From Botrimarina colliarenosi (GTDB lineage: Bacteria > Planctomycetota > Planctomycetia > Pirellulales > Lacipirellulaceae): a stretch of 64,000 nucleotides of DNA. How positions within the stretch are numbered: position 1 is the first letter of the stretch; each line of letters starts with the position of its first letter. The notes beneath the pieces were generated by a model. The model ran no database searches and was not told the origin of the DNA. It saw nothing but the letters and a program-made list of their open reading frames with translations. The position numbers and the translations under genes are program-made. The stretch spans positions 1-64,000 of the forward strand of contig NZ_SJPR01000006.1 of the NCBI RefSeq assembly GCF_007859955.1. The letters are read 5' to 3'. Positions 45,902 to 55,239 of the stretch are shown one piece after another.

Positions 45902-46498
45902 ATGAACAAGAACAAGAGAATTGCGATTAGCGTGGTGGCCCTCTTGTTAATCGCCACAGCGGCATGGGCGCTGCGTGGCGATGGCGTCGATCCAGCGGTG
46001 GCGGCGCTCGAAGCCCAGCGGGACAAAGTCTTCTCGCCCGACGCCACCGACGCCGATCGTCAGGCGTTCCGCACGCAGGTCGATGCACTGAGCGAGGATC
46101 AACGCCGCCAGCTTTTCGAGCGCGGCCGTCCCGACATGCAGCGCCGCATGTCGGAGCGGATGAACGAGTTGTTCAATCAGACCCCCGAAGAGCTCCGTCG
46201 CGAGGCGAAGCAGCGGGCCGCCGATATCATCGCCAATCGCAACAACCCCGATGACGGCCAACGCGGTGGCCCCGGCGGTCCCCCGGGAGGCGGTCCCGGT
46301 GGGCGCGGTCCGATGACCGAGGGGCAACGCGATTCGATGCGGAAGCAAATGCTCGACAACATCCCGCCGGGCACGCGGGCCCAGTTCAGCGAGTTCCGCC
46401 GCATGGTCAACGAGGAACTCAAGGCGCGAGGCCAGGAAGAGATGTCCGGCCGCGACATGCGTGGCATGTTCGGTGGCGGGCGACGAGGTCCGGCGTAG
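45902..46498 (+). CDS. Membrane-anchored or secreted helical protein with Gly/Pro-rich linker
   Basis: A 198-residue protein with an N-terminal helix (IAISVVALLLIATAAWAL, signal anchor). A helical region rich in Gln, Arg and Glu (about 28-120) follows, then a GGPGGPPGGGPGGRG linker (about 121-136) and a second helical segment ending in GRRGPA. The family is unknown. It may share a transcript with the pseudopilin gene upstream and could be an accessory factor of it; that link rests on position only. Confidence 0.6.
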   Translation: MNKNKRIAISVVALLLIATAAWALRGDGVDPAVAALEAQRDKVFSPDATDADRQAFRTQVDALSEDQRRQLFERGRPDMQRRMSERMNELFNQTPEELRREAKQRAADIIANRNNPDDGQRGGPGGPPGGGPGGRGPMTEGQRDSMRKQMLDNIPPGTRAQFSEFRRMVNEELKARGQEEMSGRDMRGMFGGGRRGPA

Positions 46499-46529
46499 TC
46501 CGTGCTATTCTCGAAGCGTCGTCAGCGTC

Positions 46530-46755
46530 GTCCCCCTCCCTTCCAGGGAGGGGCTAGGGGAGGGTGAGACGCGTCGGTCGGCGAAACGAACGTGTACGGA
46601 TAGTGCTGGAGGCTCGACGAGCCCGAAGCGGATTGAGCCCCGAAGCGGATTGAGCCCCGAAGCGGATTGAGCCCCGAAGCGGATTGAGCTAAGTGTGCTG
46701 GGCGCACCGGAAGCCGCCGACCCTCCCCTAACCCCTCCCTAAAAGGGAGGGGGAC
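46530..46755. repeat. REPIN-like pair enclosing a 17-base tandem repeat
   Basis: Arms at 46530-46564 and 46721-46755 pair at 32 of 35 positions, and each arm folds on itself (CCCCTCCC with GGGAGGGG). Between them GCCCCGAAGCGGATTGA is repeated four times in tandem (46621-46687, first copy one base short). The element fills the space between two convergent genes. Confidence 0.85.
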
Positions 46756-46762
46756 ACGCTTG

Positions 46763-47794
46763 CTACCTCGTTAGCCAGAGGAACGGCGTTCCCGCCTCGT
46801 CGACACGCAGGTCGAGCTTCAACCGCCCCTGCGACGCGAGCTTGTCGAGCAGGTTCTTGTAGAACGTGCGCCGGCGCGGGAACTTCACCTCGGCGGTCGC
46901 CGGATCGATCCCGTCGCGACGCATTGCGAAGTGATCCCAGACAATCGGCAGCGGCCGATCCTGCCACGAGACGCGCGGGCCGATCGCCTCGAGGGCCTCG
47001 GCGAGCGTGTAGCCCTCGACCTCGATGGTGAGGAACTTCATCAGCCCGGGCGCGGTTTGTGTGGGGGTCCCTTCGGGATCGTAACCGACGGGCCAAGCTT
47101 CTTTCACGTCATGCGCCGTAACCACACGAAGCCCGGCGCGCTCACCGACGATCGCCAACCCTTCTTGCCGCAGTAAAGCCGCCAACGCGGCGCCCGTCGC
47201 CAGCCCTTCGACCGAGGTGGCCGCCTCGGCCTTGGTCGCCAGGACGGCGTCGATCGACCGGTCGGTCTTGATCGAGATGCGAGCGGCACGCTTGGCGACG
47301 TCGACCGCGTCGCGGAGCGTCGCCCCTTCCGGCAGCTTGGGCAGGGGCGTCTGCAGACGGGTGAAGAGGTCGGTAAACTCGGCTTCGGTGAGGCCGTACT
47401 TGCCACGCGGCACGGTGACCGCCTCGGCGCCTTGCGACTCGAGCCGTTCGAAATAAGCGGCCAATTTCGTGCGATCACCGAGTCCGAACCGCTCAGCCCC
47501 CTCGGCGCCGGGCAGCATCAGCACGCCGCCACGCGTCAGCACGCCATAGACTTTGACGAGTGATTTTCCGCCCCGCAGGTCGCCGAGTTCCTCGAGCCGC
47601 GGCTCGGCCGAACCGCTGGTGACCAGCCGTGTCGTCCCGGCGCCCGCTTCGGCTAACCGTTGAAGCCACTGTTGGGGCGCGGTACCGTGCGGGGCCGCTT
47701 GGCTGACGAGCTCAACCGGCGGACCGGCGGCGACGCCAGCCAGCCCGTAGGGGTGGCACGCCGCAGCAAGGATTAGCACTTTTCGGAAACTCAT
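46763..47794 (-). CDS. Secreted protein of unknown function
   Basis: A 343-residue protein with a likely signal peptide (about 1-23, ending AGVAAG). The middle is an alpha/beta mix, and the C-terminal ELDxRVDEAGTPFLWLTR-like ending suggests a compact domain. HDVKEAWPVGYDPEG and DRPLPIVWDHFAMRRDG are distinctive blocks, but I do not recognise the family. ATG at 47794. It is divergent from the sugar isomerase-like gene, sharing a promoter region that carries an inverted repeat (47827-47880). Confidence 0.6.
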   Translation of the reverse strand: MSFRKVLILAAACHPYGLAGVAAGPPVELVSQAAPHGTAPQQWLQRLAEAGAGTTRLVTSGSAEPRLEELGDLRGGKSLVKVYGVLTRGGVLMLPGAEGAERFGLGDRTKLAAYFERLESQGAEAVTVPRGKYGLTEAEFTDLFTRLQTPLPKLPEGATLRDAVDVAKRAARISIKTDRSIDAVLATKAEAATSVEGLATGAALAALLRQEGLAIVGERAGLRVVTAHDVKEAWPVGYDPEGTPTQTAPGLMKFLTIEVEGYTLAEALEAIGPRVSWQDRPLPIVWDHFAMRRDGIDPATAEVKFPRRRTFYKNLLDKLASQGRLKLDLRVDEAGTPFLWLTR

Positions 47795-47826
47795 ACCGCA
47801 ACTCTAGCACGGAGTGCGGGCGGACT

Positions 47827-47880
47827 GCGGTCAGCGGCCAGCGATCAGCTTTTCGAGGCTGACCGCTGGCCGCCGACCGC
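47827..47880. repeat. Inverted repeat in a divergent promoter region
   Basis: Arms of 23 bases (47827-47849 and 47858-47880) pair with two mismatches around an eight-base loop. The words AGCGGTCA and GCTGACCGC match the heptamer family at 14463-14551. Its place between divergent starts would let it act on both mRNAs, or on neither. Confidence 0.8.
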
Positions 47881-47909
47881 CGAAAGCCGGCTCCGCAGGA
47901 GCCCCCCCC

Positions 47910-48917
<1,008 letters not shown>

Positions 48918-48919
48918 AA

Positions 48920-48950
48920 GTTTCGCGCAGAGACGCGGAGACGCAGAGGG
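48920..48950. repeat. CGCGCAGAG-family repeat, left copy
   Basis: GTTTCGCGCAGAG followed by CGCGGAGACGCAGAGGG begins two bases after the isomerase stop. An inverted partner lies at 49407-49440, so together they bracket the small gene between. Confidence 0.85.
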
Positions 48951-48956
48951 GATAAT

Positions 48957-49388
48957 TTGCTCCTGCCAGACGTCGATCTAAATATGGGACCGCTGCTGAT
49001 CACTGCCGGCTTAGCACTACTCGTCCCCGTATTCTGGATTACAGTTTGCTGCGCACTCTCGATGACTGGGGGCTGGTCGACGCTGGCGTCGCACTACAGG
49101 GATCAAAATGCCCGAACCGAATCAGGGCGCCTCTTTCAGTCGGGCAAGTTCGGATGGGTCGATTACAACGGGGGTCTAATTCTCAAAGCATGTGACGATG
49201 GGCTTGCGATATCGGTTCTGCCCCCCTTCCGATTCGGCCATCCGCCGCTTTTCATCCCGTGGAGCGACTTTCATCCCGTCAGGGAAGTTCACTACGGGTT
49301 CTATCTGATGCTTGAAGCACGCGTAGGATCTCCGGCGCTTGTCACGGTCCGGCTGCCTTATTGGCTGAAGAGTCAGTTGATCCACTGA
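48957..49388 (+). CDS. Small membrane protein, unknown family, flanked by inverted repeats
   Basis: A 143-residue protein from TTG 48957 (an ATG nine codons in is an alternative). A membrane helix (about 10-35, PLLITAGLALLVPVFWITVCC) is followed by a beta-rich soluble domain (GKFGWVDYNGGLILKACDDG, PLFIPWSDFHPV). It is less GC-rich than its neighbours. It sits between inverted copies of the CGCGCAGAG repeat (48920-48950 and 49407-49440), so the whole unit looks like a small inserted cassette. No function is known. Confidence 0.55.
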   Translation: MLLPDVDLNMGPLLITAGLALLVPVFWITVCCALSMTGGWSTLASHYRDQNARTESGRLFQSGKFGWVDYNGGLILKACDDGLAISVLPPFRFGHPPLFIPWSDFHPVREVHYGFYLMLEARVGSPALVTVRLPYWLKSQLIH

Positions 49389-49406
49389 GTCAAAGGCGGC
49401 CGCCAA

Positions 49407-49440
49407 GTCTTCTCTGCGTCTCCGCGTCTCCGCGCGAGAC
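49407..49440. repeat. CGCGCAGAG-family repeat, right copy (inverted)
   Basis: The reverse complement matches the left copy at about 27 of 30 positions. It ends at the first base of the hisF stop codon, so hisF and the cassette are convergent with this repeat between them. Confidence 0.85.
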
Positions 49441-50210
49441 TACAACCGCACCGGCACGCCGCGTTCGGCCATGATCCGTTTCGTCTCGGCGATCGAGTAC
49501 TCGCCAAAGTGGAAGATGCTGGCGGCGAGGGCGGCGGATGCTTTGCCTTCAAGAATCGCATCGGCGAGGTGCTCCGGCTTGCCGGCGCCGCCGCTGGCGA
49601 CCACCGGGATGCCGACCGCCTCGGCCACGGCGCGGGTGATCTCGAGGTCGTAGCCGTCCTTGGTGCCGTCGGCGTCCATGCAGGTGAGGACGATCTCGCC
49701 GGCGCCGCGACGCTCCATCTCCTGGGCCCAGGGGACCGCGTCGAGCCCCGTCGGCTTGCGGCCGCCGGAGACGAACACCTCCCACTTCTCCGAACCGTCC
49801 GGCTGCTTCACGCGTTTTGGGTCAATGTTGACGACCGTCGCACACGAGCCGAATGCGCGTGACACCTCGGTGATAAGCTCGGGTGTTCGAACCGCGGCCG
49901 AGTTGATGCTCACCTTCTCGGCCCCCGCCTGAATCAGCCGCCGGACGTCGTCTAGGGTGCGGATGCCGCCCCCGACGGTGAACGGCATAAAGCACTCTTC
50001 CGCGACATGCCGGACCATGTCGGCCGTGATGTCGCGGCTCTCGTGGCTGGCGGTGATGTCGAGAAACACCAGCTCATCGGCCCCCTCCGCCTCGTAACGT
50101 TTGGCGACGTCGACGGGGTCCCCCGCATCGCGGAGGTTGACGAAGTTGGTGCCTTTGACAACGCGACCACGGTCAACGTCGAGGCAAGGGATCACACGGG
50201 CGGCTAGCAT
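49440..50210 (-). CDS. hisF: Imidazole glycerol phosphate synthase cyclase subunit HisF
   Basis: A 256-residue TIM barrel of histidine synthesis. Catalytic Asp11 lies in [15 protein letters not shown], the second Asp in VVNIDPKRV (about 130). Phosphate-binding loops FTVGGGIR and [13 protein letters not shown] are present. With HisH it converts PRFAR to IGP and AICAR. It is not next to other his genes here, normal for planctomycetes with scattered his loci. ATG at 50210. Confidence 0.95.
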   Translation of the reverse strand: MLAARVIPCLDVDRGRVVKGTNFVNLRDAGDPVDVAKRYEAEGADELVFLDITASHESRDITADMVRHVAEECFMPFTVGGGIRTLDDVRRLIQAGAEKVSINSAAVRTPELITEVSRAFGSCATVVNIDPKRVKQPDGSEKWEVFVSGGRKPTGLDAVPWAQEMERRGAGEIVLTCMDADGTKDGYDLEITRAVAEAVGIPVVASGGAGKPEHLADAILEGKASAALAASIFHFGEYSIAETKRIMAERGVPVRL

Positions 50211-50258
50211 GCAATCAAACGTACTTACGTTGGAGGAAAAGGGATAGCTCTGAGTGCT

Positions 50259-50317
50259 CTCCCCTTACTTCGTGCGGGGCTCAAAGCATTTCGAGCCCCG
50301 CACGTCAGTAAGGGGAG
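50259..50317. repeat. Nested perfect inverted repeat at the DinG 3' end
   Basis: CTCCCCTTAC (50259-50268) pairs with GTAAGGGGAG (50308-50317), and GTGCGGGGCTC (50272-50282) with GAGCCCCGCAC (50293-50303), around a ten-base loop. The right arm encodes the last residues (NSPY) and stop of the helicase gene. Confidence 0.9.
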
Positions 50318-52422
50318 TTGGTCACTGCGCCCCGGCGGCATTCGGGCAAACTCTCCAAGAACAGCCGGCCGTATGACTTCGTTTCGACCCGCGGGTCGAG
50401 CACCACGACCGTTCCCTTGTCGCGTTTGGTGCGGATCAGCCGGCCGAAGCCTTGCTTGAACTTCAGCACCGCCTCGGGGAGTTGGTAGTCGCGGAACGGG
50501 TTGCCGCCGGCGGTGCGGATCGCTTCGAGGCGGGCTTCCAGCAGCGGGCGGTCGGGGACGCTGAACGGCAGCTTGGTGATGATCACTAGCTGGAGGGCGT
50601 CGCCCGGCACGTCGACGCCTTGCCAGAAGCTGTCGGTCCCGAGCAGCACGCTGCGGGGGTTCTGCTTGAACTCCTCGACCATCTGGCTGCGCGGCATGCC
50701 GTCGGCCTGGGAGAGCAGCCGCAGGTTCCACTCGGCGAGCCACGGCGTTAGTGCGCTGGCCGTGCGGCGGAGGTGCTCGTAGCTGGTGAAGAGGACGAAC
50801 GCCCGGCCGTCGGTTTCGGCGACGTGGTGCTTGATCCGTTCGACGCAAGCGCGCTCGTAGCCGTTGCGATCGCCGGTCGGGTCGGGCAGGTCGCCGTAGG
50901 TGACAAGCCGGGCCTGTTCGGCGTAGTTGAAGGGGCTCCCGAGCTGCACCGCGTCGCACTGCGTGAGCCCGATGCGCGACTGGAAGAACTCGAAGCGGGG
51001 ATCGCCCGAAAGCCGGGTCGTCCCGACCCCGGCCGAAGCGGGTCCACGGCGCGCCGGGGTCGGGACGGCCCGGCTCGCGTTTTGCTTTCCGCCCACGGCA
51101 AGCGTGGCGCTGGTGAGCACGACCGTCGAGACCGTGTCGAACAGCTGCTCGCGCAGCGCCGGGCCGATGTCGAGCGGCGCGGCGCCGAGCGACACGCGCG
51201 GCTGACCGCGCCGGCTGGTACGGGCGTCCATCCAGTAAACGGCGCTGTCATCGGCTTGCGTGCGCCACGACTCGATCGCGCCGGCGAGGCCGTTGAGCCG
51301 GTCGTGCGCCGCAATATAGTCCTGGCGTTCGACGTCGTTCTGAAAGCCGTCGGCGGCGCGCTTCAGCTTCCGAGCGAGCAGCAGCAGCTCGGCGCCGAAC
51401 GAGGCGTCGACGAGCTCCGGCTGGGTGACGCGGCCGTTAGCGGGGCCGCTGCGCGCGCCCCATTCCCAAAGCGAGCCAAAAAACTCGTCCGCCGCCCCGC
51501 GGCAGTTGTCGACTTGCTGCATCGCGTCGTTGAGGCCCGGCCCGACGAGCAGGCCCTTCTGGGTGCGGTCGTTGTAGAGCCGGTTGAGCAGGTACTCGAC
51601 TTGGCCGGCCGACACGCCGAGGCCCAGGTGGTCGCCGGCGACCGACTCGACGGTATGCGCCTCGTCGAGCACCACGATGTCGTAGTCGGGCAGCAGGCTC
51701 GCGCCTTGCTGCCGGAGGGCGATGTCGCTGAACAGCAGGGCATGGTTCACGACCAGCACCTGGGCGTGCTGCATCCGCCGGCGGGCGGCGTAGTAATGGC
51801 ACTTGGCGTGGGTTGGGCAGCGGCGGCCGAGGCAGTTGCCGCTGTCGCTCTGCACCTCGTCCCAGACGCCCGGGTCGGGCGCTCGCGCAAGGTCCGCCAG
51901 CGAGCCATCGGTCGTCTCTTCGGACCACTTCTTCAGCGCGCGGAGCTCGCCGACCTGTTCATCGCGGTCGAAGAGCGTGCCGGCTCGGCCCATCGCCGCA
52001 TCGAGCCGCCGCAGCGACACATAGTTGCGGCGTCCCTTCACAAGCACCGCCGAGAACTCGCGCGGGATCACCGCGTTGAGCAGCGGCAGGTCCTTGGCGA
52101 TCAGCTGTTCTTGGAGGGCGATCGTATGGGTCGAGATGACCACGCGGCGGGTCTTCTTCGGCTTCGCTTTCTCACCGTCCTCGGCCCGTTCGGGTGCGCC
52201 TTGCCCGTCGGTGGCGGCGAGGATCGCGGGGACGAGGTAGGCAAAACTCTTGCCGACGCCGGTGCCCGCTTCGGCGATGAGGTGGCGTTTGCCCCGGATA
52301 GCGCGCTCGACCGCCTCGGCCATCGCCAGCTGCTCGGGACGGTCCTCGTAGTCCTTCAGCCGGCGGGCGATGGCGCCCTCGGGCCCGAGGATGTCGGCGG
52401 CGGATAGTGGTTGAGAGTCCAT
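50305..52422 (-). CDS. DinG/XPD-like ATP-dependent DNA helicase with in-frame repeat insert
   Basis: A 705-residue superfamily 2 helicase. Walker A is EAGTGVGKS (51-59), Walker B DEAH (253-256), with [17 protein letters not shown] and [11 protein letters not shown] (motif VI). The iron-sulfur domain shows Cys197, Cys202 and Cys208 ([17 protein letters not shown]), but the usual first Cys after KGRRNY is Ser136. Residues about 450-471 ([18 protein letters not shown]) are encoded by a palindromic repeat inserted after motif Ia-like TSATLAVGG. The role is probably DNA repair or replication of structured DNA. ATG at 52422; a 19-base tandem duplication lies at its start. Confidence 0.87.
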   Translation of the reverse strand: MDSQPLSAADILGPEGAIARRLKDYEDRPEQLAMAEAVERAIRGKRHLIAEAGTGVGKSFAYLVPAILAATDGQGAPERAEDGEKAKPKKTRRVVISTHTIALQEQLIAKDLPLLNAVIPREFSAVLVKGRRNYVSLRRLDAAMGRAGTLFDRDEQVGELRALKKWSEETTDGSLADLARAPDPGVWDEVQSDSGNCLGRRCPTHAKCHYYAARRRMQHAQVLVVNHALLFSDIALRQQGASLLPDYDIVVLDEAHTVESVAGDHLGLGVSAGQVEYLLNRLYNDRTQKGLLVGPGLNDAMQQVDNCRGAADEFFGSLWEWGARSGPANGRVTQPELVDASFGAELLLLARKLKRAADGFQNDVERQDYIAAHDRLNGLAGAIESWRTQADDSAVYWMDARTSRRGQPRVSLGAAPLDIGPALREQLFDTVSTVVLTSATLAVGGKQNASRAVPTPARRGPASAGVGTTRLSGDPRFEFFQSRIGLTQCDAVQLGSPFNYAEQARLVTYGDLPDPTGDRNGYERACVERIKHHVAETDGRAFVLFTSYEHLRRTASALTPWLAEWNLRLLSQADGMPRSQMVEEFKQNPRSVLLGTDSFWQGVDVPGDALQLVIITKLPFSVPDRPLLEARLEAIRTAGGNPFRDYQLPEAVLKFKQGFGRLIRTKRDKGTVVVLDPRVETKSYGRLFLESLPECRRGAVTNSPY
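51011..51075. repeat. REPIN-like element in frame inside the DinG-like gene
   Basis: Arms of 23 bases (51011-51033 and 51053-51075) pair with one mismatch around a 19-base loop. Each arm can fold on itself (GCCGGG...CCCGGC type). It is translated as a 22-residue Pro/Ala/Gly-rich insert. Confidence 0.9.
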
Positions 52423-52440
52423 CACCGAGTTGAGAGTCCA
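52403..52440. repeat. 19-base tandem duplication at the DinG start codon
   Basis: GTTGAGAGTCCATCACC occurs twice at 19-base period, so the start region (ATG GAC TCT CAA on the minus strand) is duplicated. The upstream ATG is in another frame and would produce only a nonsense product. Confidence 0.8.
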
Positions 52441-52449
52441 TCACCTATC

Positions 52450-52610
52450 TGTGGGAGGCGTCTCCAGACGCCGATGACGCGCACCATGCCGTATCGTATT
52501 GCAGCACGTTATCGGGGTCTGGAGACCCCTCCCACAACAGCAAACGTGAGACCCCTCCCACAACAGCAACTGGAGAACTCTTCCACAACAGAGTCTGGAG
52601 ACGCCTCCTA
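52450..52610. repeat. Array of GGAGGCGTCTCCAGACGCC-type palindromes
   Basis: At least five full or partial copies of TCTGGAGAC/GTCTCCAGA hairpins with CCTCCCACA flanks occur here in both orientations (for example 52450-52473, 52514-52538, 52591-52609). Another pair lies at 54445-54486. The array fills the spacer between thiG and the helicase. Confidence 0.85.
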
Positions 52611-52622
52611 AAAGAAGGTTGG

Positions 52623-53441
52623 TTACGATTCCGGCTGCCAAGTGATGACCCCTTCGTCGGGGCTCGATGCGGTCGCATAGAGCCGCTTCGGAATCCGGCC
52701 CGCCAGGTAACTGTCGCGGCCCGCTTCGCACGCGGCCTTCATCGCGCCGGCCATGCGAACGGGGTCCTTGGCGTGGGCGATCGCGGTGTTGAGCAGCACG
52801 CCATCGACGCCAAGTTCCATCGCCGCCGCCACGTCGCTCGCCGAGCCAACGCCCGCGTCGATAATCACCGGATAGGTCGGATCGTCTTCCTTGAGGTACT
52901 CCAGGCAGATCTTGATGCTGTTGGTGTTGAGCACGCCCTGACCCGAGCCGATGGGGCTGCCGGCCGGCATGACGCTGACGGCGCCGGCGTTCTTGAGTCG
53001 CTTGGCCATCACCGGGTCGTCGCTAGTGTAGACGAGCACGTCGAAGCCATCGGCCACCAGTTGCTCGGTTGCTTTGATCGTCTCGACCGGGTCGGGGAGC
53101 AGCGTCCGCTTGTCGGCGAGGCACTCGAGCTTCACCCAGTCGGCGCCGGGGTTCTCGAGGTCACTCAGAATCTCGCGGCCCAGCCGGGCGACCCGCACCG
53201 CGTCCTCGGCGTTGAAGCAGCCCGCCGTGTTCGGCAGGATGGTGTAGCGCGACGTATCGACGAAGTCGAGCAGGTTGTTGCCCTCCGCGTCGATGAGCCG
53301 CTCCCGCCGGACGGCGACCGTGATGCAGTCACAGCCCGACCGGTCGAGCGACTCGGCCATCTGGGCGTAAGTGGCGTACTTCCCGGTGCCGACAATCAGC
53401 CGGCTGGCGAGCGTGTGCGATCCGACACGAAAAGAGGACAT
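52623..53441 (-). CDS. thiG: Thiazole synthase ThiG
   Basis: A 272-residue TIM barrel that builds the thiazole ring of thiamine from DXP, dehydroglycine and ThiS-thiocarboxylate. Recognisable blocks are [30 protein letters not shown], the Schiff-base Lys in [29 protein letters not shown] and [19 protein letters not shown] short tail extends beyond the usual end. It follows thiS on the minus strand, with an inverted repeat between. ATG 53441. Confidence 0.95.
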   Translation of the reverse strand: MSSFRVGSHTLASRLIVGTGKYATYAQMAESLDRSGCDCITVAVRRERLIDAEGNNLLDFVDTSRYTILPNTAGCFNAEDAVRVARLGREILSDLENPGADWVKLECLADKRTLLPDPVETIKATEQLVADGFDVLVYTSDDPVMAKRLKNAGAVSVMPAGSPIGSGQGVLNTNSIKICLEYLKEDDPTYPVIIDAGVGSASDVAAAMELGVDGVLLNTAIAHAKDPVRMAGAMKAACEAGRDSYLAGRIPKRLYATASSPDEGVITWQPES

Positions 53442-53447
53442 CGAACT

Positions 53448-53583
53448 TCGACTGCGGAATTGGGATTGCGGATTGCGAAGCGGTCAATCTTCGCATTGAA
53501 CCGTCGTTGCCGAAAGCGTCCCTCGGCGGACGGGTTCTCCAGCGCAACCATCCGCATTCCGAAATCCCCAATCCGCAATCGAC
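53448..53583. repeat. Inverted repeat pair of GGGATTGCGGATTGCG words
   Basis: The left arm (53448-53479) and right arm (53551-53583) are imperfect inverted copies (GGATTGCGGATTGCG against CGAAATCCCCAATCCG). It occupies the spacer between thiS and thiG, so thiG may be expressed apart from thiS. Confidence 0.65.
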
Positions 53584-53784
53584 TCAGCCGCCGCCGACAA
53601 GCGTCACCACCTCGACCCGATCGCCTTCGGCAAGCGCCGTCGCAGCGTGCTCGACCCGCGGCACGACATCGAGGTTGCGCTCGACGGCGACCCCCTTCAT
53701 CCGGACTTCGAGCAGCTCCAGCAGACCGGCGATCGTCAAGCCGTCAGGAACGTCGCGGGGCTCGCCGTTGAGGTGGATGGTCAT
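53584..53784 (-). CDS. thiS: Sulfur carrier protein ThiS
   Basis: A 66-residue ubiquitin-like protein: [18 protein letters not shown], then [10 protein letters not shown]. The Gly-Gly end is where ThiF adenylates and sulfur is loaded for thiazole synthesis. One extra Gly follows the GG as seen in several bacteria. The ATG at 53784 is used; the open frame extends upstream only because of the neighbour's sequence. Paired with thiG. Confidence 0.9.
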   Translation of the reverse strand: MTIHLNGEPRDVPDGLTIAGLLELLEVRMKGVAVERNLDVVPRVEHAATALAEGDRVEVVTLVGGG

Positions 53785-53803
53785 AGGCGCGAGCGACGGT
53801 TCT

Positions 53804-54343
53804 TCACTGATCGCGGACGAATTCGTTGCGGAGGCTCGCCTTGGCGAGCGGGATGAACGTGCCGAGCTGCGGCTTGCCGGCGGTCTGGTTCGTGCGGCTG
53901 TAAGGGATGCCGTAGGCGACCAGGTGGCCGCTCGTCGCCTCGACGACATAGAGGATGCACTGCGCGAGCCGGTTAGAGCCACGGCCCTGCTGGTCGCGGG
54001 CGAGGCCGGTCACCATCAGGTACTTGGGGTTCTGGACGGCGCCGAGGTTGAAGTCGTTGGCGATGTTGTACTGGTAGTAGGCGTTGAAGCCGGGGCCGCG
54101 GTTGTTGACGACCGTCGCCTTGAGGTCGCCCGTCAGGAAGTCGAGGAAGAACAGCCCTTCGGTGCCGTCCTCCATGAACCCGGTGGCGATCACAAAGTTG
54201 TCGTGCGCGGCGGTCGCGGTCGCGTGCGCCTCGATCGGCGGCAGCGACAGCACGGGCTGGCTCGGCGTGACGAGCACGCCGACGGCGACGCCGACCGCCA
54301 AGCAAGCGATCGCGACAAGCCAGAGATTCGGGGAGGCCTTCAT
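53804..54343 (-). CDS. Membrane-anchored protein, unknown function
   Basis: A 179-residue protein with one N-terminal helix (about 7-25, [19 protein letters not shown]). The body contains [40 protein letters not shown] and [17 protein letters not shown]. The pattern is typical of a conserved planctomycete protein whose soluble domain faces outside. No domain is recognised. I use the ATG at 54343. It is 19 bases upstream of thiS and might share its transcript. Confidence 0.6.
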   Translation of the reverse strand: MKASPNLWLVAIACLAVGVAVGVLVTPSQPVLSLPPIEAHATATAAHDNFVIATGFMEDGTEGLFFLDFLTGDLKATVVNNRGPGFNAYYQYNIANDFNLGAVQNPKYLMVTGLARDQQGRGSNRLAQCILYVVEATSGHLVAYGIPYSRTNQTAGKPQLGTFIPLAKASLRNEFVRDQ

Positions 54344-54444
54344 CCTGCGGGGCTCCAAAGGGAAGCGAGTACCCTCGCGATCCTACCCCGTGACGGTGGC
54401 CCGGAACAAGCGGAGCACGGGTTCGACGGCGCCAGCAAATGATC

Positions 54445-54486
54445 TGTGAGACCCCTCCCACAGTGGAGGTCTGGAGACGCCTCCTG
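54445..54486. repeat. Palindrome pair of the TCTGGAGAC family
   Basis: TGTGAGACCCCTCCCACA, then GGAGGTCTGGAGACGCCTCC, in the spacer between the unknown gene and the zinc protease. It matches the array at 52450-52610. Confidence 0.75.
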
Positions 54487-54498
54487 CAGGGTGACGGC

Positions 54499-55179
54499 TC
54501 AGCGGTTGCTGCTGCCGGCGAACCGCCAGACGTAGTACAGCAGGACCATGATCGACTGCAGCGTCGCGGCGACGTAGGTCCAGGCGGCCGCATTCAGCAC
54601 GCGATTGACGTGCGTCATCTCTTGCTCTGGGACGATCCCGTAGCTGACGAGCTGCGCCTTCGCCCGGTTGCTGGCGTCGAACTCGACCGGCAGGTTCACC
54701 AGCTGGAAGAAGACGACGGCCGAGAACGCGGCGATGCCGGCCCATAGCAGGGGGCTACTTTGGAAGAGCAAGCCGCCGAGGATTATCAGCCCGCCGAGGC
54801 CGCTGCCAAAATTGGCCGCCGGGACGGCCGCGTTGCGGATCGCGAGCGGGGCGTACCCCTTGGCGTGTTGCAGGGCGTGGCCCGCCTCGTGGGCGGCGAT
54901 GCCGACCGCCGCCAGATTGCGGGCGCCGTAGACGCCCTCGCTGAGGCGGAGCACCCGGGCGGTCGGGTCGTAATGGTCGGTCAATTGGCCGGCGATCGGC
55001 TCGATCGTGACGTTCTGGAGGCCCGCCGAATCAAGCAGATGACGCGCCGCCGCCGCGCCGGTGAGGTTGGCCGGTTCTTGTGACGCAGCCGCGTAGGCCG
55101 ATTTGGTCCTGGCTTGAGCCCACAGCGCCAGCAAGAAAGCCGGGGCAATGAACAGGAAGTAGTAGGCGTCGAAAATCAT
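54499..55179 (-). CDS. Membrane zinc metallopeptidase (Zn_peptidase_2, YugP-like)
   Basis: A 226-residue membrane protease. An N-terminal helix (about 4-20) precedes the zinc motif HEAGHALQHAKGY (about 96-108), followed by two helices (about 125-160) and a third near the end. GLQNVTIEPIAGQLTDHYDP and RLSEGVYGARNLAAVGIAAHEAGHA match the YugP-like neutral zinc metallopeptidase family. ATG at 55179. Two membrane or lipoprotein genes of unknown function follow on the same strand upstream. Confidence 0.88.
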   Translation of the reverse strand: MIFDAYYFLFIAPAFLLALWAQARTKSAYAAASQEPANLTGAAAARHLLDSAGLQNVTIEPIAGQLTDHYDPTARVLRLSEGVYGARNLAAVGIAAHEAGHALQHAKGYAPLAIRNAAVPAANFGSGLGGLIILGGLLFQSSPLLWAGIAAFSAVVFFQLVNLPVEFDASNRAKAQLVSYGIVPEQEMTHVNRVLNAAAWTYVAATLQSIMVLLYYVWRFAGSSNR

Positions 55180-55239
55180 CGTCGCGGTGGCGTTGAGGTG
55201 CGTGGCGAGCCGGATCGGTGGCCCAACCCCCCAACTACG

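Noticed and set aside
46621..46687. Tandem 17-base repeats as a CRISPR array
   Set aside because: The copies are contiguous with no spacers, and no cas genes are present.
50773..52407. A 544-codon open frame antisense to the DinG-like helicase
   Set aside because: Shadow of helicase codons; no start signal.
52450..52610. Repeat array before the helicase as CRISPR
   Set aside because: Units are palindromes in both orientations with irregular spacing, not direct repeats with unique spacers.
53584..54343. TPP riboswitch upstream of thiS-thiG
   Set aside because: No CUGAGA or other conserved TPP-aptamer sequence is found before thiS or before the gene upstream of it.
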